The position numbers and the translations under genes are program-made. Of a DNA stretch of 64,000 nt, positions 8,811 through 17,953 are shown piece by piece (the stretch's first letter is position 1; the number at the start of each line of letters is the position of its first letter). The notes under the pieces were generated by a model, which did no database searches, was not told the DNA's origin, and worked only from the letters and a program-made list of their open reading frames with translations. Origin of the DNA: G965230615 sp965230615 (GTDB lineage: Bacteria; Pseudomonadota; Gammaproteobacteria; HTCC5015); contig OZ246012.1 in the NCBI GenBank assembly GCA_965230615.1, positions 3,782,001 to 3,846,000 on the forward strand, in the 5' to 3' direction.

Positions 8811-9570
8811 TCAGATAGAGTGGTCTAAAACTGTCGCGGGTATATGGCGACACAGAAAACAATATTTACGAGCGGTCAAGCAGGTCGATGATATTACATT
8901 GCAAAAACTGATTGGTATTGATCGGCAAAAGCAAGCTTTGATGGAGAACACCCAGAGGTTCCTGCAGAGTAAACCTGCTAATAATGCTTTGCTCTGGGGA
9001 AGCCGGGGTACAGGTAAGTCTTCTTTAGTGAAAGCGATTTTAAATGAGTATGCTGCAAAAGGTCTGCGTCTCTTGCAGATAGATAAAGATGATTTGCTGG
9101 ACTTACCTGAAATATTGGATGGCGTCCGTGATTTGAATTATCGCTTTATTGTGTATTGTGATGATATATCATTTGAGGCAAGCGAAAGCAGCTACAAGGC
9201 GCTAAAAAGTGTTTTAGATGGCTCCATTGAATTACCGCCGAGCAATGTTTTGTTATATGCGACATCTAATCGGCGGCACTTGTTACCCGAATATATGCGT
9301 GACAATTTATCAGCTGAACTGGTTGATAATGAAATTCATCACTCAGATGCAGTCGAGGAAAAAATATCTTTATCGGAGCGGTTTGGCTTATGGTTAGGGT
9401 TTTATGCATTTAATATGGATGATTATCTGAGTATTGTGCAACACTACTTTGCGGGATATCAGGGGGATCAGGCACGCCTATTAGAGGCAGCACGAGATTT
9501 TGCCTTATTGCGTGGCAATCATAGTGGACGAACTGCCCAGCAGTTTTATAATTATTTCTCTGAACAGTGA
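8803..9570 (+). CDS. DUF815-family AAA+ ATPase
   Basis: This 255-residue cytoplasmic P-loop ATPase is of the DUF815 (predicted AAA+) type. The Walker A motif GSRGTGKSS starts at residue 66, with K72. The acidic pair D120-D121 in FIVYCDDIS serves as Walker B, and a sensor-like YATSNRRHLLPEYM follows. The biological role of this family is not established. I prefer the GTG at 8803, which overlaps the upstream stop and has AAGG seven to ten bases before it, over the in-frame GTG at 8794. It sits in a same-strand run with a SAM hydroxide adenosyltransferase, a Sir2 gene and a YihY gene. Confidence 0.85.
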   Translation: MDNQIEWSKTVAGIWRHRKQYLRAVKQVDDITLQKLIGIDRQKQALMENTQRFLQSKPANNALLWGSRGTGKSSLVKAILNEYAAKGLRLLQIDKDDLLDLPEILDGVRDLNYRFIVYCDDISFEASESSYKALKSVLDGSIELPPSNVLLYATSNRRHLLPEYMRDNLSAELVDNEIHHSDAVEEKISLSERFGLWLGFYAFNMDDYLSIVQHYFAGYQGDQARLLEAARDFALLRGNHSGRTAQQFYNYFSEQ

Positions 9571-9599
9571 GGCGCTTTTCAGTGTCGAGTTAAAATAGC

Positions 9600-10438
9600 A
9601 TGCAGGCCGAGTTACAGCATCAACTAACAATAGCAGCTGAGAAAATTCAGCAGGCAGAAGCGCTGATCTTGATGGCGGGTGCTGGGATGGGCGTCGATTC
9701 GGGCTTGCCTGACTTTCGCGGAATAGAAGGTTTTGGCGTGAGTATCCGGTTATTCAATCTATGGGGTACTCGTTTGAAGAAATGGCGGATCCTAGCTGGT
9801 TTGAGCGTGATCCAGAAATTGCCTGGGCGTTTTATGGGCATCGTTATAACCTTTATTGTCAAACTGAACCGCATGAGGGCTTTTACTATTTAAAGCGATG
9901 GGGGCAGCAAAAACCTCATGACTATTTTGTTATTACCTCAAATGTCGATGGGCATTTTCAAAAAGCAGGTTTTGCAGCAAGCAGGGTTTATGAAGTACAT
10001 GGCTCTATACATTATTTACAGTGTAGTCAAAGCTGTCAGCCGGGCATTTGGCCAGCCAATGACCTGGAAATTAAAATTGACCATGCTGCATTCAGAGCCT
10101 TGCAGCCATTACCAACTTGCCATAATTGTGGCGCTTGGCTCAGACCTAATATTTTAATGTTTGGCGATTATCATTGGCAAAGTCAGCGCGCAGATCGTCA
10201 AGCACAAAATTTAAATACCTGGTTAGCGACAATAAAGCAGGATATAGATATAGTTATAATAGAATGTGGTGCAGGAACGGCTGTGCCAACAATTCGTTCA
10301 ATGGCAGAGCGACTCTCATCGGCCAGTAATATAACGTTAATACGGATTAACCCCCGTGATGCTGAGGTGGCAGAAGGTGCAATATCAATTGAATTGCCAG
10401 CTTTAGCAGCGTTGCAGGCTATTGATGCTATATTATAG
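9600..10438 (+). pseudogene. Sir2-family NAD-dependent deacylase, frameshifted
   Basis: Two overlapping frames together encode one Sir2 protein of about 279 residues. The first frame holds GAGMGVDSGLPDFRG, the NAD-binding start. The second holds TSNVDGHFQKAGF, EVHGS with the catalytic histidine, a CxxxC plus CxxC zinc site (LQCSQSC, then CHNCGAW), LRPNILMFGD and the C-terminal ECGAGTAVPTIR. The break lies in the run of four T at 9731-9734. One extra T would restore GFWREYP, the normal family reading, and join the frames. Sir2 enzymes remove acyl groups from lysines while consuming NAD. This is either a recent single-base loss or a homopolymer sequencing error. The otherwise perfect motifs favour a very recent or artefactual lesion. 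Confidence 0.85.
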
Positions 10439-10469
10439 AAAAAGGCAATATAGAGATAAGGTGTTTTAA

Positions 10470-11786
10470 ATGTTAGCTGGCAAGATTACCCAACGACTTG
10501 ATCATCTGCTTTGGTCTAAACAATATTATTCCCAGGCCAACTTATGGCAGCGTTATTTATTGGACGTTAGTCGACTATTAATACGTTTGGGGCGTGATAT
10601 TGCGGAAGGTTATGTAAATTTGCAAGCAATGAGTCTGGTGTTTTCCACGCTGATTGCTATTGTGCCATTGCTGGCAGTTAGTTTTTCGGTGTTAAAAGGG
10701 TTTGGTGTGCATAATCAGATTGAGCCCTTTTTATTAAACTTTTTACAGCAGCCATTTGGTGCTGTAAAAGGCGCGGAGCTCACTAATAATATTATCACCT
10801 TTGTTGAAAATATTAAGGTAGGTGTATTAGGGTCTTTAGGGTTGGCTATGCTGTTTTATAGTGCAATTGCCATGGTACAAAAAATTGAGAGAGCTTTTAA
10901 TAGTATATGGCGATTAAGACAAAGTCGCTCTATTATTCGGCGTTTTAGTGATTATTTAAGTGTGCTTATTATAGGGCCGGTATTGGTTTTTACTGCCTTA
11001 GCTGTCAGCGCCAGCTTGCTTAACCATAGTTTAGTGCAAAGCTTGTTGTCGATTGAGCCATTGGGCTACTTATTTCGATTTATAGTGAGATTTTTGCCAT
11101 ATTTTTTGATTATTCTGGCATTTAGCTTTTTCTATATGTTTATCCCAAATACCCGTGTGAAATTTAAAGCCGCACTCATTGGTGGTGCTGTATCGGGTGT
11201 TATATGGCAGAGTGCAAGCTGGTTGTTTGCTTCGTTTGTTGTTGCCTCAACAAACTATACAGCAATATATTCTGGTCTGGCGGTATTAATGTTGTTTATT
11301 ATATGGCTATATTTGAATTGGCTTATTTTGCTAATTGGTGCCAGCTTGGTATTTTATATTCAATACCCTGAAAATGTGTTACCGCAAAAAACACTCATGC
11401 AAGATATTGCCAGTCAGGAAAAGCTCGGCTTGATGATATTAAGTTTGATCTCCAAACGTTTTTATAATAAAGAGCAAGGTATCAGTGCTGATCAATTGGC
11501 AAGCTCATTAAGTTGTCCCAGCCAGCATATTAGTCGTATGTTGGATACTTTAATGCGCAGTCAGCTTATTAATGAAACGGCAGATAGTCAGCCTAAGTAT
11601 ATTCCAGCGGCGCCTTTTGAGATTACCACGGTTGCTGAAGCACTACGTCTGATCCGTGGTGACAACAAAGCTGATGATAGTTTTGCTAGTCTAGAGGCGG
11701 TATTACAAGCTGCTTATAGCCGCCGTGATCAGTATTTATCTGAAATAACATTGAAAGATTTGGCTCAGCAGCATGGGCCACAATAG
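10470..11786 (+). CDS. YihY/UPF0761 inner-membrane protein with C-terminal helical domain
   Basis: This 438-residue protein has the YihY (formerly RNase BN-like) core at about residues 35-300 with six likely transmembrane segments. Family hallmarks are NLQAMSLVFSTLIAIVPLLA near the start, FNSIWRLRQSRSI between the spans and a late AIYSGLAVLMLFIIWLYLNW segment. Beyond residue 310 is a soluble tail of about 120 residues, with a winged-helix-like stretch (ISADQLASSLSCPSQHISRM). The molecular role of YihY proteins is unresolved; the old ribonuclease BN assignment was shown to be wrong. The ATG has AAGG about eight bases upstream and follows the Sir2 gene closely, so it probably shares its transcript. 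Confidence 0.88.
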   Translation: MLAGKITQRLDHLLWSKQYYSQANLWQRYLLDVSRLLIRLGRDIAEGYVNLQAMSLVFSTLIAIVPLLAVSFSVLKGFGVHNQIEPFLLNFLQQPFGAVKGAELTNNIITFVENIKVGVLGSLGLAMLFYSAIAMVQKIERAFNSIWRLRQSRSIIRRFSDYLSVLIIGPVLVFTALAVSASLLNHSLVQSLLSIEPLGYLFRFIVRFLPYFLIILAFSFFYMFIPNTRVKFKAALIGGAVSGVIWQSASWLFASFVVASTNYTAIYSGLAVLMLFIIWLYLNWLILLIGASLVFYIQYPENVLPQKTLMQDIASQEKLGLMILSLISKRFYNKEQGISADQLASSLSCPSQHISRMLDTLMRSQLINETADSQPKYIPAAPFEITTVAEALRLIRGDNKADDSFASLEAVLQAAYSRRDQYLSEITLKDLAQQHGPQ

Positions 11787-11888
11787 TATGCTGTAAACAA
11801 GCCTCGTTAAAAAATATCATTTGAATTAACCCCATTTGTCGCTTTGGACCGTTTATAAGTAATAAGCCAATCGACAAAGGTAATGAAA

Positions 11889-13661
11889 ATGGTAAAATTC
11901 CAGCAATATCAATGCTTTATAACTTCTGCTTTATTTTCTTTTATATTGGTAGCGTGTTCTAGCCACAATGGCCATAAACCAGGCTCTATCAACAAAGACA
12001 ATGAAAGAGCCGAAGAAACCTTGAATGAAAATATACAGCCTGTCCCCGCCACGGCTGTACTTTCCGGCGCTGAATTAAAAAAAGATACTTTGGCTGATAT
12101 GGCGGCAATGTCAGAGGCAATTGCCAAGCCTATGCGCGGCAGAAAAGTGAAAGCAAGCAATGGGCAGGTTCAAGCCGTTATTCGACAGCTTGAAAGTATT
12201 CGTTTACCTGCTGAAGCTAATGATAGAGAGAACTACGCCGATATAGACAGGAATCCGCTAAAGCGTGTGACTGAACAGCCTGTTTCTACATTTAGTATTG
12301 ATGTAGATACAGGTGCTTATTCCAATGTCAGGCGTTTCTTACGGCAGGGGCGCTTGCCACCACGTGATGCAGTACGGGTTGAAGAGTTGATTAACTATTT
12401 CAATTATAATTATTCAGCCCCAGATAAACGCCAGCGGCCATTTGCTGCAACGACAGAGTTATCAGTCAGCCCATGGAATAGCAATACTCACTTGCTGCAT
12501 ATTGGTATCAAAGGTTATCAGGTGCCGCGGCAGACATTACCGGATGCTAATTTAGTATTTTTGATCGATGTTTCTGGATCAATGCAGGATGCCAATAAGT
12601 TGCCTTTATTAAAATCTGCGTTGACTTTGCTTAGTAAGCAAATGACAGATAAAGATCGGGTATCGATTGTTGTTTATGCAGGCGCTTCCGGGATTGTTTT
12701 AGCGCCAACGGCAGGTAATGAAACTGCGACAATACAGGCGGCATTAAATCAGCTTTCTGCAGGTGGCTCAACCAATGGTGGTGCTGGCATTCGTTTGGCA
12801 TATTCATTGGCACAACAAGCTTTTATCAAAAAAGGCATCAATCGCGTTATTCTAGCCACGGATGGTGACTTTAACGTAGGCACGGTTAATTTCGAAGCTT
12901 TAAAGCAACTGGTCGAAGAGCAGCGTGCATCCGGTATTACTTTGACAACATTGGGGTTTGGCACAGGCAACTATAATGACCATCTTATGGAGCAATTGGC
13001 AGATGTTGGCAATGGTAATTATAGTTATATCGATACCTTGAGTGAGGCAAGAAAAGTATTAGTCGATGAAATGAGTTCCACCTTATTTACTATTGCTCAG
13101 GATGTTAAGCTACAAATTGAATTTAATCCCAATGTTGTCGCTGAATATCGATTGATAGGTTATGAGAATCGCATTCTTAACCGGGAAGATTTTGCTAATG
13201 ATAAAGTTGACGCAGGTGATATCGGTGCAGGACATACTGTCACCGCCTTGTATGAAATTGCCTTGGTAGGCCAAGGCGGGGAGCGTATAGCACCGCTGCG
13301 TTACGCTAGTGATTCAAAGTCAGGCAGCTCAAAAGACTTTGAGTTGGCCTACCTTAACATGCGTTATAAATTACCAGGGGAGAAAACCAGCAAACTAATT
13401 GAACATCCCATCCTATATAAGGATATACAGCAAGACCTGGCATCGAGCAGTGAAAATTTTCGGTTTGCTGCTGCAGTAGCAGCATTTGGGCAGTTATTAC
13501 GAGGCGGTAAGTATTTAAATGATTATGATTGGTCTGAGATTCGGGATTTGGTTAATACTGCCAAAGGGCAGGATAACTTTGGTTATCGAGGGGAGTTTTT
13601 GCAATTATTGGGCTTAGCGGAAGCATTGCAGCTCAGTCATCCGGCTGGGAGTCAGGGCTAA
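11889..13661 (+). CDS. YfbK-like von Willebrand factor A lipoprotein
   Basis: This 590-residue exported lipoprotein has lipobox LVAC with acylated C23. An N-terminal YfbK-type domain spans about residues 95-200 and includes RVTEQPVSTFSIDVDTGAYS. A vWA domain spans about 215-390, with the MIDAS metal site D227-x-S229-x-S231 (DVSGSM). A C-terminal YfbK-type domain follows. MIDAS domains bind a divalent metal and protein ligands, so this is likely a cell-envelope protein-protein interaction module. I chose the ATG at 11889 because AAAGG lies eight bases upstream; the ATG at 11883 is too close to it. The next two genes encode a sigma factor and a membrane protein that look like its regulators or partners. 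Confidence 0.87.
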   Translation: MVKFQQYQCFITSALFSFILVACSSHNGHKPGSINKDNERAEETLNENIQPVPATAVLSGAELKKDTLADMAAMSEAIAKPMRGRKVKASNGQVQAVIRQLESIRLPAEANDRENYADIDRNPLKRVTEQPVSTFSIDVDTGAYSNVRRFLRQGRLPPRDAVRVEELINYFNYNYSAPDKRQRPFAATTELSVSPWNSNTHLLHIGIKGYQVPRQTLPDANLVFLIDVSGSMQDANKLPLLKSALTLLSKQMTDKDRVSIVVYAGASGIVLAPTAGNETATIQAALNQLSAGGSTNGGAGIRLAYSLAQQAFIKKGINRVILATDGDFNVGTVNFEALKQLVEEQRASGITLTTLGFGTGNYNDHLMEQLADVGNGNYSYIDTLSEARKVLVDEMSSTLFTIAQDVKLQIEFNPNVVAEYRLIGYENRILNREDFANDKVDAGDIGAGHTVTALYEIALVGQGGERIAPLRYASDSKSGSSKDFELAYLNMRYKLPGEKTSKLIEHPILYKDIQQDLASSSENFRFAAAVAAFGQLLRGGKYLNDYDWSEIRDLVNTAKGQDNFGYRGEFLQLLGLAEALQLSHPAGSQG

Positions 13662-13721
13662 ATCACTTTGGACATGGATGTCTGACTTTAAAAGTTAATG
13701 TAACTGAGATAACCTTTATAA

Positions 13722-14315
13722 ATGGATGGCGCGAAGACGATAAAAGGTGCATATACGGATGCTGTAATAACAGCCGATGAGGATCTGATGTTGGCATATG
13801 GTCGTGGCGATAGTGACGCTTTCGATGCACTGTATGAAAAACACAAAAGTGCTTTATATCGCTATTGTCGGCGACATATTTCAGATTCAGGTAAAGTAGA
13901 TGAAGTGTATCAGGATATATGGACCAGTGTTATACGAAGTCGTGAACAATACCGAGTAACGGCAAAGTTCACCACGTGGCTGTACAAAATCGCACATCAC
14001 AAGGTCATAGATTATTATCGTCAATTAGAGGTGGTAGAGGTTTGCGATGAGGAAGAAGGCCAGGCGAATGTTGCAACCATACATGAATCGCTTGAACCAA
14101 GCGCGGTATTAGCGAATAAGCAGCTTGGCAGCATTTTAGCTGATTGTATTAATACTCTACCGCTAGCACAGCGTGATGCTTTTTTATTAAAAGAACAAGC
14201 AGGTTTGAGCCTGGAGCAAATTGCTGAGGTTTGTGGCACTCAGCGTGAAACTATTAAAAGCCGCTTGCGTTATGCGTTAAATCAGTTGCGTGGCAAATTG
14301 CGAGAACGTTTATGA
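13722..14315 (+). CDS. ECF-type RNA polymerase sigma factor
   Basis: This 197-residue sigma-70 family factor contains only regions 2 and 4. Region 2 (about residues 25-100) includes FDALYEKHKSALYRYCRRH, EVYQDIWTSVIRS and the promoter-melting stretch FTTWLYKIAHHKVIDYYRQ. Region 4 (about 140-190) has a helix-turn-helix: LSLEQIAEVCGTQRETIKSR. It should direct RNA polymerase to a small stress or envelope regulon. Its stop overlaps the ATG of the next gene (ATGA), a common arrangement for a sigma factor and its anti-sigma factor. The upstream vWA lipoprotein gene ends 60 bases earlier. The target promoters are unknown. Confidence 0.88.
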   Translation: MDGAKTIKGAYTDAVITADEDLMLAYGRGDSDAFDALYEKHKSALYRYCRRHISDSGKVDEVYQDIWTSVIRSREQYRVTAKFTTWLYKIAHHKVIDYYRQLEVVEVCDEEEGQANVATIHESLEPSAVLANKQLGSILADCINTLPLAQRDAFLLKEQAGLSLEQIAEVCGTQRETIKSRLRYALNQLRGKLRERL

Positions 14316-15148
14316 GTGAATCAGATTCATCAAAGCAGGCAGATGACATCAGTCAAATTTATCAAGCGGTAGAGCAGCTTGATGAGTCAGGTCCGCCTGC
14401 GGCACTAGATCAGCATATCAAACAGATAGCGAGCGATAATATAAAAAAGTCCCCTGAGCGTTTGCAGTGGTTTTCTTATGCGGCCGTAGTGATATTGTCA
14501 TTTAGCATTATCTTTCTAATGCCATTAGAGCATCATCAGGGGCCGGAGTCACCTGTTGTTGAGCGATATATTGAGGCAGAAGAACAGCCGAGTATTACGC
14601 AAAGTGTTGATGTGCTTACTATGGATAAGCCTGACGAAGGGCATTTGGCAATTGAGGAAGAGATATTCACTGATGCAGATATTGCCGCTGAGTCATCTCA
14701 AGCTTTAGACGTTAAGATGAGGCGAAGTGTTATAGCACCAGCTCAGCCTGAATACGCTAAATCAACCGAGGCACTGACTACACCACCAATTACACAGCCG
14801 GCTCCGCTTACTCCAGCGGCTTTGCAGGCAGTAGGAGAACAAAAAAAGTTATTACCAGTAAAGCCTGCTAGGCAAGAAAGAGGCAAGACCAAAAAAGGTA
14901 TTAGCGATAAGCAATATCCTTTGTCAGGCCTTATTGCAGAGGAGTTATCCGAATCATTAGCGAATACTAAAGATAACGCTGAGCTTGGCAAGTTTGATGA
15001 TTCTATAGAGCATCGCCAGAGCATTGCGCTTTGGGTAGCGTATATTGAAAAATTAGTAGCGCAAGATGAGCATGATAAGGCTAAAAAAGAATTTGATGTT
15101 TTTCAGCTAGCGCACCCGCAACACCCTTATCGTTTCCCAAGTGAATGA
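14312..15148 (+). CDS. Single-pass membrane protein, probable anti-sigma factor
   Basis: This 278-residue protein overlaps the sigma factor stop by four bases. A short cytoplasmic N-terminal part (residues 1-50, with a helical amphipathic stretch) is followed by one transmembrane segment at about 52-70 (FSYAAVVILSFSIIFLMPL). A long acidic, proline-rich periplasmic region of low complexity and a short helical C-terminal domain (about 230-278) follow. There is no HxxxCxxC zinc motif of the ZAS anti-sigma class. The assignment rests on topology and gene coupling, not on a recognised domain. The C-terminus resembles the tail found after vWA/sigma gene pairs in other proteobacteria, but I cannot name its family. 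Confidence 0.6.
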   Translation: MSESDSSKQADDISQIYQAVEQLDESGPPAALDQHIKQIASDNIKKSPERLQWFSYAAVVILSFSIIFLMPLEHHQGPESPVVERYIEAEEQPSITQSVDVLTMDKPDEGHLAIEEEIFTDADIAAESSQALDVKMRRSVIAPAQPEYAKSTEALTTPPITQPAPLTPAALQAVGEQKKLLPVKPARQERGKTKKGISDKQYPLSGLIAEELSESLANTKDNAELGKFDDSIEHRQSIALWVAYIEKLVAQDEHDKAKKEFDVFQLAHPQHPYRFPSE

Positions 15149-15332
15149 CGAAATTTCATTACTACTGACGAAAATTCAACAATATCAATGAGTTAGTTCG
15201 ATGTGTGCTGTCCGTCACACTAATTTTCTTTAAGATCTCTAAGATAGAAAGCCTGAGGATAAAACAGTTTTATCTGCCTGTTTGTATATAGGGAAAGGGG
15301 GCTGGGTCGCAAAGTTAGCACCTCAATATAAA

Positions 15333-16097
15333 ATGAATATCAATAATTACTTGCGTCATATGGTAAGAGACTATGGAAATACGATAACCATAAGTTTATC
15401 GAGTATGCTAGTAATACTGATGGTTGCAGTATTCTCAGGCCTTATTGACTTATTAGCGCATCAAAAAATTCATATCACAACCTTGCTGTTTTCACTTGTT
15501 ATTAGTTTGATTGTTGCTCCTGTAACACTGTACTGTTTTGTGAGTCTTATTGCTGAGTTGGATCGCTCGGAGCAGAGCTTAAGAGCGCTTTCTATCAAAG
15601 ATGATTTGACCGGTGTTTATAATCGACGTTATTTTTTAGAGAGAGCAACAGCAGAGTTAGCAAAAGCTGAGCGATATGGAAATGTTTTTTCTATTATGGC
15701 AATTGATATTGATTACTTCAAAAAGATAAATGATCGTTATGGTCATTTTGGCGGCGATGAAGTATTAAAATCAATGGCGCGTATTTGTATGACAAACCTT
15801 CGTACAATGGATGTCTTTGCCCGTTTCGGCGGTGAAGAGTTTATGTTTCTGATTCCTGAGTCTGATAAAACAGATGTTGCAGCATTTGCAGAGAGGATTT
15901 TAAGCGCAGTACAACAGTCTGCAGTTATCTATGCAGGCCAAGAAATAAGTTTCACCGTGAGTATTGGTGCTGTAACTCTACAAGAGCCAGAAGAAAGTAT
16001 AGAAAGCCTGCTTAAAGCAGCTGATGATGCATTATACGCAGCGAAACGGCGTGGGCGAAATTGCATTGTTATATACGATGAGTTTGAAGCATCCTAG
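15333..16097 (+). CDS. Membrane diguanylate cyclase (GGDEF)
   Basis: From the ATG at 15333 this is a 254-residue protein. Two transmembrane helices (about residues 18-40 and 47-68) are followed by a GGDEF domain (about 90-250). The active-site motif is GGEEF at 166-170, and the inhibitory site RTMD at 157-160 lies exactly five residues before it, so an active, product-inhibited cyclase is expected. It has no recognisable sensor domain beyond the membrane part. The start is uncertain: the frame is open from a TTG at 15282, and a purine-rich GGGAAAGGGGG lies inside that extension. It is the gene directly before the MSHA pilus cluster, whose ATPase carries a c-di-GMP-binding domain. Confidence 0.88.
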   Translation: MNINNYLRHMVRDYGNTITISLSSMLVILMVAVFSGLIDLLAHQKIHITTLLFSLVISLIVAPVTLYCFVSLIAELDRSEQSLRALSIKDDLTGVYNRRYFLERATAELAKAERYGNVFSIMAIDIDYFKKINDRYGHFGGDEVLKSMARICMTNLRTMDVFARFGGEEFMFLIPESDKTDVAAFAERILSAVQQSAVIYAGQEISFTVSIGAVTLQEPEESIESLLKAADDALYAAKRRGRNCIVIYDEFEAS

Positions 16098-16388
16098 TTT
16101 TTAAAGCCCTTATCTACCGCTTATCTAAACACTAAACGTATTGCTCTGATCGGCAAGTTTTGCCGCTTTGCCCTTTATTGATATTTTCATTAGATAGGCA
16201 ATCTCAAAAAGTATGTACAGGTACTTATTTTTTCGTCTGTGTTCGATCGAATGAAGACAAAGGATACTCAACTGTTTAAAAAACAGCGACTTAATTCTAC
16301 AGACAGTTCAAGGTTGCTCATTAAAAGCCGATGAGAGAATGTAAGTTACCGTATTCCATATCAGCAATGAGTCCGTAGAAGGTGCAGT
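16098..16388. other. Intergenic leader before the MSHA cluster
   Basis: This 291-base stretch separates the cyclase from mshI and should contain the promoter of the pilus operon. Visible elements are a compact hairpin at 16151-16165 and another inverted repeat, CTGTTT/AAACAG, at 16272-16286. I found no match to the conserved core of a c-di-GMP (GEMM) riboswitch, and no confident sigma-70 promoter. Confidence 0.45.
16151..16165 (+). terminator. Small hairpin after the GGDEF gene
   Basis: A perfect 6-bp inverted repeat, CGGCAA/TTGCCG, with a three-base loop lies 54 bases past the cyclase stop. The following sequence is only moderately T-rich, so termination would be weak. The assignment is tentative. 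Confidence 0.3.
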
Positions 16389-17321
16389 GTGTTAGAGCTA
16401 CTTAGGAAAAAAAATAAGCAAGCAGCAACCGTAGGTTTAGAGATAAGCGATACAGGGGTTGCAATGGTTGTTCGAACGCATAATTCGAAAACCGGCATAA
16501 CAGAAATGCAATGTGATTTTGTCAGGCGTGACCAGGCAAGCAGTATAACTGCAGTGTTAAAACGTTTGGTTTCCAAATATGGCCTAAAGGGCTTGCCGAC
16601 GACTGCACTTATGCAGCGTTCTGCTTATAGCATTTTGCAAACCAGTTGCCCCGTTATGGAAAGAGATGAAATGCGTGCAGCAACGCGCTGGAAAATACGA
16701 GATTTAGTACCCTATGCTGCCGAAGATGCAGTTATCGATGTTTTTGAATACCCTGAGGCTGGTCAAAGAGGCAGCGAAAGAATGCTCTATGTGGTTGCCG
16801 CTAATTCGTCAGATGTTGAAAAGAATGTACTAAGTATTCGAAAAAGTGGTTTGGACTTAAAAGCAATTGATATTAGTGAGCTAGCATTACGTAATGTGAT
16901 TTCCTGTGTTAATAAAGAAGACTCGGCTGTTATTGTTTTATTATTGTTTGAGAAAACCGGCATGTTAGTTTTTGTGAAAGATAATGAGCTTTATCTTTCC
17001 CGCAGGCTTGAGGTGGGTTTGCACGATTTACAAGAGAAAGAGAGTAGTCATGAAGAAGTTATTTTAGAATTGCAAAGATCTCTGGATTATTACGAAAGTC
17101 AGTTTTCACAAGCACTGCCAAGCAAGATGCTAGTGTATCCATCTATTGAAATGCATTCTGAGCTGCTGGTTAAAATTAAAGATAGATTGCGACTAAATGT
17201 TAAAACGCTCACGCTTGATAATCTAGAGGTCTATAAAGTTGATGGCGCAACAGGATGTGAATGTAGCTGCTTATTAGCAGCAGGCGCTGCACTAAGGAAC
17301 TATTTTGAGGTGGCCGCATGA
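16389..17321 (+). CDS. mshI: MSHA pilus biogenesis protein MshI (PilM-like)
   Basis: This 310-residue cytoplasmic protein has the actin-like PilM/GspL-type fold, starting with AATVGLEISDTGVAMVV. It forms the cytoplasmic part of the inner-membrane platform of the MSHA type IV pilus. The start is a GTG with AGAAGG about six bases upstream. It opens the pilus cluster and overlaps the next gene by four bases. The identification rests on size, fold motif and, above all, its position first in a collinear set of msh genes. A cysteine pair near the C-terminus (ECSC) is notable but of unknown meaning. Confidence 0.85.
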   Translation: MLELLRKKNKQAATVGLEISDTGVAMVVRTHNSKTGITEMQCDFVRRDQASSITAVLKRLVSKYGLKGLPTTALMQRSAYSILQTSCPVMERDEMRAATRWKIRDLVPYAAEDAVIDVFEYPEAGQRGSERMLYVVAANSSDVEKNVLSIRKSGLDLKAIDISELALRNVISCVNKEDSAVIVLLLFEKTGMLVFVKDNELYLSRRLEVGLHDLQEKESSHEEVILELQRSLDYYESQFSQALPSKMLVYPSIEMHSELLVKIKDRLRLNVKTLTLDNLEVYKVDGATGCECSCLLAAGAALRNYFEVAA

Positions 17322-17944
17322 AACAAGAGATAAACCTCTATCAAGAGCAATTCCATGAAATAAAAAAGCCCTTGTCTGCAAAAAAAATGCTGCTTGTTAC
17401 AGCTAGTTTTTTGCTGGCTGTAGGTATAGGCAGTGTTAGTCTGGTATCTGTTAATAACTATTATGATAAAAAATATGCAGATTTAGCGCATCAGGTAAAG
17501 AATGTAAAATTAGCTAACGAAAAATTACGCCTGCAGGTTGAGTCACGCTATGTTGATGAAAACCTTATTCGGCGTGTTGATGATACAGAATTAAAGATGC
17601 GAGCTAGGCAGAATATTTTGAGACTGGTCGATGAAGCTAAAGTGGATAATGAGCAGATGTTTTCGTCATTGCTTGAGGGTCTTGGTAGGCAATACTTGTC
17701 GGGTATGTGGCTGTCTTATATTGAAATATACTCTCGAGGGCAAGAGTTAAATCTCAGAGGTAGTACAGTTAATCCAAAACTGATTACAAAGTTTTTGAGT
17801 AATTTAAATGATGAGAAGGCGTTTTCCGGTAGAGAGTTTAAGAAGGTTGTGCTTAAGAGAAATAAGGACAATATAGAAATCGTTGATTTTGAATTGACAA
17901 CCGATATTGTCGTGAATGATATGTTGTTTTCATTTAATGGATGA
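17318..17944 (+). CDS. MSHA platform protein, PilN-like (MshI2)
   Basis: This 208-residue protein has the classic PilN layout. A short cytoplasmic N-terminus begins MKQEINLYQ, the conserved peptide that docks PilM-type partners. A transmembrane helix lies at about residues 25-45, a coiled-coil stretch to about 100, and a small periplasmic alpha/beta domain completes it. It would link MshI to the periplasmic MshJ and MshK/MshL part of the pilus machine. ATGA overlap with mshI indicates coupled translation. In other genomes this gene is named mshI2 or simply annotated PilN; I leave the symbol blank. Confidence 0.82.
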   Translation: MKQEINLYQEQFHEIKKPLSAKKMLLVTASFLLAVGIGSVSLVSVNNYYDKKYADLAHQVKNVKLANEKLRLQVESRYVDENLIRRVDDTELKMRARQNILRLVDEAKVDNEQMFSSLLEGLGRQYLSGMWLSYIEIYSRGQELNLRGSTVNPKLITKFLSNLNDEKAFSGREFKKVVLKRNKDNIEIVDFELTTDIVVNDMLFSFNG

Positions 17945-17953
17945 TTTGTTCTT

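Noticed and set aside
9600..9760. Programmed frameshift in the Sir2 gene
   Set aside because: There is only a four-T run, no strong slippery heptamer and no stop-linked or pseudoknot signal that I can see. Mutation or base-call error explains it better.
16098..16388. c-di-GMP riboswitch before the MSHA operon
   Set aside because: The context invites one, but the conserved GEMM core and tetraloop-receptor sequences were not found by eye.
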